9,587 nt of DNA from an uncultured Sphingomonas sp. (GTDB lineage: Bacteria; Pseudomonadota; Alphaproteobacteria; Sphingomonadales; Sphingomonadaceae). The notes under the pieces were generated by a model. That model saw only the letters and a list, made by a program, of their open reading frames with translations, searched no databases and was not told where the DNA came from. Made by a program: the position numbers and the translations under genes. Each line of letters starts with the position of its first letter. Within the stretch, counting starts at the first letter, position 1. Positions 1 to 5,980 of this stretch are shown here, piece after piece. Location: contig CAKTFL010000050.1 in assembly GCA_934555855.1 (NCBI GenBank), positions 1 to 9,587 of the forward strand, written 5' to 3'.

Positions 1-52
1 GGGCGGCGAAGTCGGCGGCAAAGCCCGTCGCGGCGGTGTCGAGGCGGATCAT
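1..52 (-). CDS. hisD: Histidinol dehydrogenase, N-terminal fragment
   Basis: Only the first 17 codons lie in the window, reading [17 protein letters not shown], which resembles the usual start of bacterial HisD. HisD carries out the last two steps of histidine synthesis, oxidising histidinol to histidine with NAD. Its ATG (52-50) overlaps the hisG stop codon as ATGA, so the two genes are almost certainly co-transcribed and translationally coupled. The hisG-hisD order is common in alphaproteobacteria. The call rests on the short N-terminus plus this context; the catalytic domain lies outside the window. Confidence 0.75.
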   Translation of the reverse strand, partial: MIRLDTAATGFAADFAA

Positions 53-714
53 GCCGCGGCAGCCCCGTCCGCGACGGCGCGACGGAACGCCTCGACGAGC
101 GGCACGACTTCTCCCCGTGTCTTCATCGCGGCGCGGTTGACGACCAGGCGGCTGGTGACCTCCGCGATGACCTCCACCTCGACCAGCCCGTTCTCGCGCA
201 GGGTACGGCCCGAGCTGACCAGATCGACGATGCGCGGTGCGAGGCCGAGCGTCGGGGCCAGCTCCATCGCGCCGTTGAGCTTGACGCACTCGGCCTGAAC
301 GCCGCGCGCGGCGAAGTGGCGGGCGGTGACATAGGGATATTTGGTCGCGACGCGGACATGGCTCCAGCCGCGAGGGTCGTCGCGGGCGGCGAGCGCGGCC
401 GGCTCAGCGACCGACAGGCGGCAATGGCCGATCCGCAGATCCACCGGCGCGTAGAGTTCCGGATAGGCAAATTCGGCCAACACGTCCGAGCCGACCACGC
501 CAAGCTGCGCCGCGCCGTGCGCGACAAAGGTCGCGACGTCGAAGGCGCGGACCCGGATCAGCTCGATGCCGGGAACGTCGGTAGCGAAGCGCAGGGCGCG
601 GCTGTCTTCATCGAAGAAGGCGGCTTCGGGACGAATGCCGGCGGCGACGAGCAGCGGCTGAACCTCGGCGAGGATCCGACCCTTTGGAACGGCGATGATG
701 AGTGGTGGAGCCAT
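49..714 (-). CDS. hisG: ATP phosphoribosyltransferase, short form (HisG-S)
   Basis: HisG joins ATP and PRPP to make phosphoribosyl-ATP, the first and feedback-controlled step of histidine synthesis in the cytoplasm. The 221-residue product starts [14 protein letters not shown]. It carries GSDVL (75-79) and the family signature at 151-172 (E151, G157, D164, S168-G-R-T-L172), which forms the PRPP site. The length is that of the short HisG form, which lacks the C-terminal regulatory domain and in known cases works as a complex with HisZ; hisZ is not in this window. An in-frame ATG 14 codons upstream (756) would add a basic tail with no homologous look, so the start at 714 is preferred. Neither start has a strong Shine-Dalgarno. 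The stop overlaps hisD by four bases. Confidence 0.95.
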   Translation of the reverse strand: MAPPLIIAVPKGRILAEVQPLLVAAGIRPEAAFFDEDSRALRFATDVPGIELIRVRAFDVATFVAHGAAQLGVVGSDVLAEFAYPELYAPVDLRIGHCRLSVAEPAALAARDDPRGWSHVRVATKYPYVTARHFAARGVQAECVKLNGAMELAPTLGLAPRIVDLVSSGRTLRENGLVEVEVIAEVTSRLVVNRAAMKTRGEVVPLVEAFRRAVADGAAAA

Positions 715-803
715 GCGCGGGCGCGCTTTACTGGTCAGGGGCGAGCGGCGCAACACGCGTCGCCGGCGACGGCAGCGTCAGGCCAGGCGCGCGCACAGGA
801 AAA

Positions 804-830
804 GGGGCGGACCGCAATGCGATCCGCCCC
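804..830 (-). terminator. Intrinsic terminator after the acidic small protein
   Basis: Bases 804-815 and 819-830 form a 12-pair stem with a 3-base loop. In the minus-strand RNA all pairs hold, with one G-U at 812/822; in the plus-strand RNA that pair is a C-A mismatch. The minus-strand RNA then runs into UUUU at 803-800 (UUUUCC). It lies 22 bases past the TAA of the 87-residue gene, so it most likely ends that transcript and separates it from hisG. The plus side also has a short T run (832-835), so weak two-way action is possible. Confidence 0.75.
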
Positions 831-852
831 GTTTTCGTCTGCTCCGGTGAGC

Positions 853-1116
853 TTACGACTGCGACTCGTCCGACGAGTCGAAGGTGTCGCTGGCGCCGCC
901 GAGCAGGCCGTCCGTGCTGGTGTCGAGGTTCAGCGCGTTGTCGTTGGTTGACGAGGTAGTGTTGCCATCCTCGTCCTGGTTGAAGTTCGTCTGCGACGAC
1001 GAAGCATCCAGGCCGACCGTGCTGGTCACATCCGAGACGAGATCAGAGGAGGAGATGCCGTCCGAGCTGCTGTTGCTGTCGTCGTTGCCGCCGAAGATGC
1101 TGGTAAGACCGGCCAT
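853..1116 (-). CDS. Acidic Ser/Asp-rich small protein of unknown function
   Basis: The family is not recognised. The 87-residue product has 21 Ser, 14 Asp and 2 Glu and no Lys, Arg, His, Cys, Trp or Pro, giving a net charge near -16. It has no signal peptide, membrane segment or clear repeat; serine runs (16-18, 22-24, 39-41) alternate with Asp/Asn, so it is probably mostly disordered and cytoplasmic. Support for a real gene is strong: an AAGGAGAGA Shine-Dalgarno at 1129-1121 four bases before the ATG, a good intrinsic terminator just downstream, and an EcfG-type promoter at 1192-1168. The promoter suggests induction in the general stress response. A stress-induced acidic chaperone-like or solute-binding role is conceivable but is speculation. 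Confidence 0.75.
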   Translation of the reverse strand: MAGLTSIFGGNDDSNSSSDGISSSDLVSDVTSTVGLDASSSQTNFNQDEDGNTTSSTNDNALNLDTSTDGLLGGASDTFDSSDESQS

Positions 1117-1167
1117 TGCTTCTCTCCTTGAAAGAGCTTTCTACGACCCGTCGGATCGTGAAAGTGA

Positions 1168-1192
1168 AACCATCGCGCTGCCGACCCGTTCC
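1168..1192 (-). promoter_or_regulatory. EcfG-type (general stress sigma) promoter
   Basis: On the minus strand GGAAC (1192-1188) is followed after exactly 17 bases by GTT (1170-1168). This fits the alphaproteobacterial EcfG promoter pattern, GGAAC then 16-17 bases then (C)GTT. Transcription would start near 1160, giving a leader of roughly 45 bases to the ATG at 1116. It is correctly placed and oriented for the acidic small protein. The base before GTT is G rather than the usual C. Confidence 0.6.
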
Positions 1193-1306
1193 GGTGCAAT
1201 ACTTGGCGTCGAGGCGCAAAGTCATGTTCCGGATGTGCTCGCGGGCCGTAACGACCGGCGGAAAAGCTGGATCGCGGTGGTTCGGAAGGGAAACCTGCGC
1301 GGCCGC

Positions 1307-1352
1307 GAGCGACAGGGCGATAGAGCCGCACCGGCTCATCGCCCGACCGCTC
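1307..1352. repeat. Long imperfect stem-loop
   Basis: From outside in, GAGCG (1307-1311) pairs with CGCTC (1348-1352). A 3x3 internal loop follows, then GGGCGAT (1315-1321) pairs with ATCGCCC (1338-1344). After a single bulged A (1322), GAGCCG (1323-1328) pairs with CGGCTC (1332-1337) around a 3-base loop. That makes 18 pairs in 46 bases, all outside genes. No U run follows on either strand, so it is not an ordinary terminator. It could be a structured RNA, a protein-binding palindrome or a remnant of a small mobile repeat. Confidence 0.6.
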
Positions 1353-1460
1353 AGCCGAGATGAGCTTAGAATTTTCGTTGGTTCGGCAATCGTTTGTTGC
1401 ACACCATTAGCAGTAAAGGGACCGGCGCGGTACTAAACTGGCGGGATAAGGAGAGAGATC

Positions 1461-1910
1461 ATGTCTCATGTCGCGCTGACGATCCTGATGTCCGGAACCC
1501 TGGTGGCGGTGTCCGGCGCCCCGCTGGAGCATCGCACCCGTCTCGACCATGTATCCGGGCCGGCGGAGGCGCATTATCGCGCCGACGTCGCGGTTAAACA
1601 CCGGCAGGTCGGCACGACCGCACCCGGCGGACGTCCGTCCACGCTCAGCTGCCGTTGGTCGGCCGGGCTGGTGGTGGAACGCGAAGCGCGGGGGGCGTCC
1701 GGATCGATGCTCGCCCGCACGATCGATCGCGAGCGGGTGATCGAGGGTCGCCGTCCCGGCTGGTGCAGCGCGCAGACCGAAGCTATCCGCAAGGAAATCG
1801 CGCGTCGATCCGGCGAGTTGCGCGATCATGTGGTGGCCGTCGCCGAGGAAGATCACACCGTGCTTCGGGCAGAACTCGATCGGTCCTATGCGGCCAGGCG
1901 GACGGGGTGA
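1461..1910 (+). CDS. Small secreted protein of unknown function
   Basis: The family is not recognised. The 149-residue product begins with a hydrophobic stretch (residues 4-19, VALTILMSGTLVAVSG) that could be a signal peptide cut near Ala20, although the usual positive charge before it is missing, so export is likely rather than sure. The rest is polar and rich in Arg, Glu and His, with two cysteines (C64, C102) that could form a periplasmic disulfide, and a probably helical, charged C-terminal third. The start is well supported: AAGGAG at 1448-1453 lies seven bases before the ATG. The stop overlaps the GTG of the next gene, an outer-membrane protein, so the two are made together and may act in the same envelope compartment. 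Confidence 0.7.
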   Translation: MSHVALTILMSGTLVAVSGAPLEHRTRLDHVSGPAEAHYRADVAVKHRQVGTTAPGGRPSTLSCRWSAGLVVEREARGASGSMLARTIDRERVIEGRRPGWCSAQTEAIRKEIARRSGELRDHVVAVAEEDHTVLRAELDRSYAARRTG

Positions 1911-2644
1911 GGCGCGTTTGGCGGGCTAAGGTGGCGGCGGCGCTGGCGGTTGCCGGCACCGGGACGGCCCATGCCCAGGCGCTTCCCACGGTGGGTGTCG
2001 AGGCGACCACCGACGAACGGCGGCGCGGGCTGAGCTGGAGCGGGGGCGATGCGTCCGTCTCCGCCGACGCGGCGCTGGCGATCGCCGGGCTGGACGTGAG
2101 CGCGCGGATCGCGGCCTTGCGGAGTTCGTCGCGCCACGCCGGCGCGGACGCGGTCGCGGACCTGACGCTCGGCACAGGCTGGAACGTGTCGGGCGTGCGG
2201 CTGCGGGCGAGCGCGACCGGGCACCTGTTCGCGGGCGCGCGCGGCGGGATGGACTATTGGGAGGTAGGCGGCGATGCGAGCTACACGCTGGGGCCGCTAC
2301 AGGTCGAGGCGGGGCTGAGCCTCGCGCCGGACCAGAAGGCGATCGGCGGCGGCAACCTGTATCTCTTCGCCGGGGCGAATGCCGGCATCCCGGCCACGCC
2401 GCTGACGGTGTCGGCCTCGATCGGGCGTAGCACGGGTGATGACGACCGGCTCCGCTCGGACCGGTTGCGGCCGGGCGGCGACTATACCGACTGGCGGATC
2501 GGCGTGGAGCATGTCACCGGCCCGCTGACGCTGGGCGTGGATTATGTCGCTACAGACCTGTCGCGCCGCCGGGAGATCACGGCGATCGGCGATCCGTGGA
2601 ACAGCGGCGACCGGCTGCTTGCCAGGGTCCGGTTCGGCCTGTGA
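1907..2644 (+). CDS. TorF-like putative outer-membrane porin
   Basis: The 245-residue product starts at a GTG inside a GTGA overlap with the gene before it. It has a clear signal peptide: basic MRRVWRAK, hydrophobic AAALAVAGTG, then AHA with cleavage expected before Gln24. The mature part begins VGVEATTDERRRGLSWSGGD, resembling the N-terminal strand motif of the TorF (Gcw_chp) family of small putative porins. It continues with alternating hydrophobic/polar segments and Gly/Asp turns typical of a beta-barrel of about 10-12 strands (for example near 80-90, 107-117, 200-213, 235-245). It ends RVRFGL, so the usual final aromatic residue sits at position -3, which is unusual. The outer-membrane location is well supported; the substrate is unknown, and the family name is tentative because no search was run. 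Confidence 0.75.
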   Translation: MRRVWRAKVAAALAVAGTGTAHAQALPTVGVEATTDERRRGLSWSGGDASVSADAALAIAGLDVSARIAALRSSSRHAGADAVADLTLGTGWNVSGVRLRASATGHLFAGARGGMDYWEVGGDASYTLGPLQVEAGLSLAPDQKAIGGGNLYLFAGANAGIPATPLTVSASIGRSTGDDDRLRSDRLRPGGDYTDWRIGVEHVTGPLTLGVDYVATDLSRRREITAIGDPWNSGDRLLARVRFGL

Positions 2645-2650
2645 CGCGGC

Positions 2651-2676
2651 GGGCGGTCAGGGATAGCTGACCGTCT
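2651..2676 (+). terminator. Hairpin at the convergent gene ends
   Basis: CGGTCAG (2654-2660) pairs perfectly with CTGACCG (2667-2673) around a 6-base loop; three more pairs, two of them G-U in RNA, extend it to 2651-2676. It starts seven bases after the porin stop and covers the pirin stop codon (2659-2657). The plus-strand RNA continues UCUUC, a poor U tract, so it may act as a weak terminator or as protection for the transcript's 3' end. Confidence 0.4.
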
Positions 2677-3556
2677 TCGGCACCTCGGGAATGGGGATCC
2701 ATTCCTTGTCGTCGCCGGGAATGCGGGGGAAGTCGCCGGCGGTCCAGGCGCGCCGCGCCTCCTGGATGCGGTCGTGGCTGGACGACACGAAGTTCCACCA
2801 GACATGCCGCGGCGTGCGGAACGCGTCGCCGCCGCACAGCATCGCGCGGGCGCCGCTGGCGGAGGCGAGGGTGGCGGGGATGCCGGGACGCAGCACATAG
2901 AGCGTCATCGGCTGGAGGGGCACGCCCTCCAGCGTCGCCTCGCCGGACGCGAGATACACCGCCCGCTCTTCGGCGGCCGCGTCGATGGGCACCGAGGCGC
3001 CGGGGTCAAGCCGGATGTCGGCGTAGATCGTGCCGGCATAGGTGGTGGTCGGCGCGCGGCAGCCCCACAGCTCGCCCATGATGACGCGGGCGCGAACGCC
3101 ATGGGCATCGAGTTCGGGCAGGTCGACGGCGGCGACATGCTCAAAGGCGGGGGCGATTTCCTCCATGCCGTCCGGCAGGGCGAGCCAGGTCTGGATGCCC
3201 GAAAGCATCGGCCCCCGCGCCCGCTCGTCGGTGGGCGAGCGTTCCGAATGGACGATGCCGGTGCCCGCCGTCATCAGGTTCACCGCCCCCGGCTCGATCC
3301 GCTTGTCCGTGCCGAGCGAATCGCGGTGGCCGATCGCGCCGTCGAACAGATAGGTGACGGTGGCGAGGTTGATGTGCGGATGCGGGCGGACGTCGATGCC
3401 GTTGCCCTCCGCAAGCCGCGCCGGCCCCATCTGGTCGAAGAACAGGAAGGGTCCGACCATGGTCCGCGCCTTGGCCGGCAGGGTGCGGTGGACCTTGAAC
3501 CCACCCAGGTCGTGCGTGACGGGGGCAAGCGTCTGGAGAACGAAGTCATCGAGCAT
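2657..3556 (-). CDS. Pirin family cupin protein
   Basis: The 299-residue protein has the two-domain cupin layout of pirins. The N-terminal cupin carries the metal site in RPHPHINL (H59, H61) and GTGIVHSER (H103, E105), matching the four iron ligands known from human pirin and E. coli YhhW. Residues of about 160-299 form the second cupin, which lacks the ligands. Some pirins have quercetin 2,3-dioxygenase activity and others are redox-linked regulators; which applies here cannot be told. The start MLDDFVLQTL is preferred to an in-frame start seven codons upstream. Its ATG lies inside the 3' end of the Nudix gene (11-base overlap), so the two are co-translated. It converges on the porin gene with a 12-base gap. 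Confidence 0.93.
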   Translation of the reverse strand: MLDDFVLQTLAPVTHDLGGFKVHRTLPAKARTMVGPFLFFDQMGPARLAEGNGIDVRPHPHINLATVTYLFDGAIGHRDSLGTDKRIEPGAVNLMTAGTGIVHSERSPTDERARGPMLSGIQTWLALPDGMEEIAPAFEHVAAVDLPELDAHGVRARVIMGELWGCRAPTTTYAGTIYADIRLDPGASVPIDAAAEERAVYLASGEATLEGVPLQPMTLYVLRPGIPATLASASGARAMLCGGDAFRTPRHVWWNFVSSSHDRIQEARRAWTAGDFPRIPGDDKEWIPIPEVPKTVSYP

Positions 3557-3992
3557 CGGCGGGCTCCGTCTGGACAATCAGGTCGATCAGGTCGGTGGGA
3601 TAGATCGCCTCGGGATGGGCGGCGACGTCCTCGCGGGTGAACCAGTGCCAGCGCTGCATCAGCCGGCGTTCCAGGTCGGTATGGCCGGCGGGGTTCACGT
3701 CGCAGGCGTCGACGTCGACGCGGAAATAGCGCTCGTCGGCGGTGACCTCCACGCCCTCGACGCTGAGGAAATCGACCACCCGGCGCGCGACCTCCGCCCC
3801 GCAGTCGAGGTCGAGCCCGACCTCCTCCAGAAGCTCGCGCCGCGCGGCGACGTCGAACGTCTCGCCGGGTTCGAGCGCGCCGCCGGGCGTCACCCAGAAG
3901 GGGGCGCGGCCGGGCACGGTGTAGCGGAACAGCAGGACCCGGCCGGCCCCGTCGACCAGCAGGATGCGCGCGGCGGGGCGGGGGCGCCTCAC
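3546..3992 (-). CDS. Nudix hydrolase
   Basis: The 148-residue product has a perfect Nudix box at residues 38-60 (G38, E44, then R52-E-L-L-E-E-V-G-L60), the Mg-binding helix that cuts nucleoside diphosphates linked to another group. The N-terminus (AARILLVDGAGRVLLFRY) and the segment before the box (APFWVTPGG) are typical of small single-domain Nudix enzymes. The substrate cannot be told; sanitising oxidised nucleotides or recycling nucleotide sugars are family possibilities. The start is GTG at 3992-3990, forming a GTGA overlap with the bolA stop, and the gene runs into pirin. bolA, Nudix and pirin therefore read as one operon. Confidence 0.92.
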   Translation of the reverse strand: MRRPRPAARILLVDGAGRVLLFRYTVPGRAPFWVTPGGALEPGETFDVAARRELLEEVGLDLDCGAEVARRVVDFLSVEGVEVTADERYFRVDVDACDVNPAGHTDLERRLMQRWHWFTREDVAAHPEAIYPTDLIDLIVQTEPADAR

Positions 3993-4288
3993 CGCGCCTC
4001 ATCGGGCGCCGAGGCGCGGATCGCGAGCGCGTGGATGCGGCTTTCGAGCAGGTCGGCGAGCGCGCGATTGACCAGCCGCTGGCGCGCGACGCGGGTCAGG
4101 CCGGCAAAGGCGGCGCTTTCGACCATCACGGTGAAATGCGATTCGCCCGTGCCGTTGTCGCCGAGATGGCCGGCATGATGATGGCTGTCATTGACCACCT
4201 GAAGCGCGGTCGGCGTCAGCGCCTCCGTCAGGCGAGCGGCGATCAAGTCGGTGAGCGGAGGGCTGGCGAGCAGGGTCATGACGCCCAT
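3989..4288 (-). CDS. bolA: BolA family protein
   Basis: BolA proteins partner monothiol glutaredoxins to hold or traffic [2Fe-2S] clusters and also affect cell shape and stress gene expression. The 99-residue product shows the family core: LTDLIAARLTEALTPTALQVVNDSHHHAGH, then ESHFTVMVESAAFAGLTRVARQRLVNRAL and the C-terminal ESRIHALAI with the conserved cluster-ligand His86. Two starts are possible, ATG 4288 and ATG 4279 (three codons later); neither has a good Shine-Dalgarno. It is divergent from the J-protein gene with only 29 bases between starts, and overlaps the Nudix gene by four bases. The BolA family is certain; the exact subtype is not. Confidence 0.93.
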   Translation of the reverse strand: MGVMTLLASPPLTDLIAARLTEALTPTALQVVNDSHHHAGHLGDNGTGESHFTVMVESAAFAGLTRVARQRLVNRALADLLESRIHALAIRASAPDEAR

Positions 4289-4317
4289 ATAGCCGTTTTG
4301 AGCAAGGCGGGGAGCCG

Positions 4318-4917
4318 GTGGCGCGTACGAGTGAAAAGAAGGATCGGCCGAATGCGCGATTTCACGGCCGTATCGAAAATGCGGGACAGGGCTGCGCCGA
4401 ACCGGGATGCCGGGAGCCCGGCGAGTTCCGGGCGCCGCCGCTGGAAGGGCCGGGGCCGCATGACGGGCCGCGCGCGTTTCGCTGGATGTGTCTGGACCAT
4501 GTCCGCGCGTTCAACAGCCGCTACAATTTCTTCGACGGCATGTCGGCGGAGGAGATCCACGCCGCGCAACGTCCGATCGCCGGATGGGAGAGCGAGGCGC
4601 GCGCCTTTTCCGGGCGCGATCCGGGGCCGCGCTGGGCCGACTTCGCCGATCCGCTCGACGCCCTTGCCGCGCGCTATCGCCGCGAACGCGCGCCCGAGCG
4701 GCCGGACGGCAAGCCGCTGTCCGGACAGGATCGCGAGTCGCTGAAGGTTCTGGGCCTGGAGCCGGACGCGGACCGGACGGCGCTGAGGAAACGCTATTCG
4801 GAACTGGTGCGTCGCTATCACCCAGACCGCAACGGCGGCGACCGCAGCCATGAGGGCAAGCTGCAACAGGTGATCGCCGCCTACCAGCAGCTGAAGGGGG
4901 CTCCGGCATTCGCGTGA
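4318..4917 (+). CDS. J-domain (DnaJ-like) protein with Cys-rich N-terminus
   Basis: The 199-residue protein has a C-terminal J domain (about 139-195) with the HPD motif at 168-170 inside YHPDRNGGD, which in J proteins stimulates the ATPase of Hsp70/DnaK. The G/F region and zinc fingers of true DnaJ are absent. The N-terminal region instead has C26, C31, C58 and H61 (CAEPGC, then CLDH), which could bind a metal. A co-chaperone role in assembling a metal or Fe-S protein would fit the neighbouring bolA, but this is inference. The GTG start at 4318 is chosen because AAGG (4303-4306) and GGGGAG (4308-4313) lie just before it and no other start fits. From memory this protein often sits between bolA and cobS in alphaproteobacteria. 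Confidence 0.88.
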   Translation: MARTSEKKDRPNARFHGRIENAGQGCAEPGCREPGEFRAPPLEGPGPHDGPRAFRWMCLDHVRAFNSRYNFFDGMSAEEIHAAQRPIAGWESEARAFSGRDPGPRWADFADPLDALAARYRRERAPERPDGKPLSGQDRESLKVLGLEPDADRTALRKRYSELVRRYHPDRNGGDRSHEGKLQQVIAAYQQLKGAPAFA

Positions 4918-4930
4918 TTTCGTAGGGCAA

Positions 4931-4960
4931 AGGTAGCCGGTGGGTAGCCATCCGCTACTT
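4931..4960. repeat. Stem-loop between convergent genes
   Basis: Bases 4933-4943 pair with 4948-4958 in 10 of 11 positions (one C-C mismatch, one G-U) around a GTAG loop; 4931-4932 with 4959-4960 add two more pairs. It lies between the J-protein stop (4917) and the SRPBCC stop (5016). The minus-strand RNA continues UUUGCCC and the plus-strand RNA UUGGCUGG, so it is a weak terminator candidate for either transcript, a little better on the minus strand. Confidence 0.4.
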
Positions 4961-5015
4961 GGCTGGAAATACGGTGAATCATGCCCGCGCCGGGGTGGCA
5001 GGCGACTTGGCAAGA

Positions 5016-5498
5016 CTAGGCGATCCGGCGGGCGACCTCTTCCCATTGTTCGGCGGCCTTGCCCCAGCCCTGTTCGAAGCCCATCGCGCGATGTTTTTCA
5101 GCGTCCTCGGCGCGCCAGTGGCGGGCGCGGCAGGTGTAGCGGGTGCCGCCGGCCTCGTCGGCAAACTCCATGATGCCGACCATGAACGGACCGGCGGGAT
5201 GCCAGCCACTGGTGAAGGCGTCGGTGAACACGACGCGTTCGGCGGGCACGACCTCCAGATAGATGCCGTTATCGGGGAATGCCTCCCCGTTCGGGCCGTG
5301 CATCACCATTTCGGATCGGCCGCCGGGGCGCAGGTCCTGCGCGATCAGCTCGGCCTTCCATGGGCGTGGGCACCAGAAGTCGGCGAGGTGGTCGGTGAAG
5401 GCGCGCCAGACGTCCGCACGCGGCGCCTGCATCAGCCGCGTCACGACGAGTTCGTGGCTCGACGCCGCCGGGGGGCAGAGCGGGTGGTCGCTGCTCAA
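5016..5498 (-). CDS. SRPBCC / AHSA1-like protein
   Basis: The 160-residue product has the START/Bet v1-type (SRPBCC) fold of the AHSA1 group: HELVVTRLMQAPRADVWRAFTD (15-36), the strand GGRSEMVMHGPNGEAFPDNGIYLEVVPAERVVFTDAF (59-95), and the closing helix HRAMGFEQGWGKAAEQWEEVARRI (136-159). Members hold a hydrophobic ligand in a central pocket; some are enzymes and many have no known ligand. No ATG fits: the likely start is TTG at 5498-5496, which overlaps the stop of the gene before it as TTGA, so translation probably depends on coupling. Later starts would cut into the first strand. It is the last gene of the VOC/SRPBCC operon. The fold is confident, the ligand unknown. Confidence 0.87.
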   Translation of the reverse strand: MSSDHPLCPPAASSHELVVTRLMQAPRADVWRAFTDHLADFWCPRPWKAELIAQDLRPGGRSEMVMHGPNGEAFPDNGIYLEVVPAERVVFTDAFTSGWHPAGPFMVGIMEFADEAGGTRYTCRARHWRAEDAEKHRAMGFEQGWGKAAEQWEEVARRIA

Positions 5499-5980
5499 TG
5501 CGGTTCGCCTGCGACGGCCGCTTCGATCGCGGCGACGTCGATTTTCACCATGATCATCATCGCCTCCATCGCCCGGCGCGCGGCGGCGGGGTCGGGGTGG
5601 GACAAGGCGGCGGTGAGCTGGCGCGGGACGACCTGCCATGACAGGCCCCAGCGGTCGCGGCACCAGCCACAGGCGACCGGCGCGCCACCGTCCGCGGTGA
5701 GCGCCTGCCAATAGCGGTCGGTCTCCACCTGCGTGTCGGTATGGACCTGAAAGGAAAGCGCGTCGGTCAGCGGGTGGCCGGGGCCGCCGTTCAGCCCCAG
5801 CATCGGTGTGCCGAGCAAGGTGAACTCCACCGTCAGCACGTCGCCCGCCTTGCCCGCCGGATAATCGACCGGCGAGCGGAAGACCCGGTCGATGCGGGTG
5901 TCGGGGAACAGGTCGGCGTAGAAGCGCGCCGCCTGCTCGGCATCGCCATCGTACCAGATACAGGTGGTCAGCCGGGTCAC
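5495..5980 (-). CDS. VOC family protein, PhnB-like
   Basis: The 161-residue product belongs to the PhnB-like branch of the VOC superfamily (the domain often named 3-demethylubiquinone-9 3-methyltransferase, a misleading label). Evidence is MTRLTTCIWYDGDAEQAARFY at the N-terminus, the conserved CGWCRDRWGLSWQVVP (104-119) and the C-terminal helix AARRAMEAMMIMVKIDVAAIEAA (132-154). VOC folds make a beta-sheet cavity that can hold a metal and a small substrate; members include glyoxalases, dioxygenases and drug-binding resistance proteins. The start is GTG at 5980, in a GTGA overlap with the previous gene, and the stop overlaps the SRPBCC start. The function is not predictable beyond small-molecule binding or chemistry. 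Confidence 0.88.
   Translation of the reverse strand: MTRLTTCIWYDGDAEQAARFYADLFPDTRIDRVFRSPVDYPAGKAGDVLTVEFTLLGTPMLGLNGGPGHPLTDALSFQVHTDTQVETDRYWQALTADGGAPVACGWCRDRWGLSWQVVPRQLTAALSHPDPAAARRAMEAMMIMVKIDVAAIEAAVAGEPH

Larger units (their letters stand above)
1117..1460. other. 344-base gap between divergent genes
   Basis: This gap separates the acidic small protein (minus) from the secreted protein (plus). It holds the minus-strand Shine-Dalgarno and EcfG-type promoter (1121-1192), a long imperfect stem-loop (1307-1352) with a further 5-pair hairpin (1349-1353 with 1361-1365), and an A/T-richer stretch (1366-1410) that probably contains the plus-strand promoter. No convincing -35/-10 pair could be fixed there. 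Open frames crossing the gap on both strands look like chance frames in GC-rich DNA: none has a ribosome site or a recognisable product. Confidence 0.6.

Noticed and set aside
1127..1152. Heat-shock-like promoter CTTGAAA followed by CCCGTC on the plus strand
   Set aside because: No plus-strand gene starts for about 300 bases, the -10 part is a poor match, and the first half coincides with the complement of the Shine-Dalgarno for the small gene.
1043..1402. Minus-strand frame of 119 codons upstream of the acidic protein, with a signal-like segment
   Set aside because: It runs through the EcfG-type promoter and the stem-loop, overlaps the well-supported small gene in another frame and has no Shine-Dalgarno.
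2774..3640. Plus-strand frame of 288 codons opposite pirin
   Set aside because: It is fully antisense to a pirin gene with intact metal ligands and has no ribosome site or recognisable domain.
4276..5046. Minus-strand frame of 256 codons opposite the J-protein gene
   Set aside because: The opposite strand has a clear J domain with HPD, a good start and a ribosome site; this frame is a shadow.
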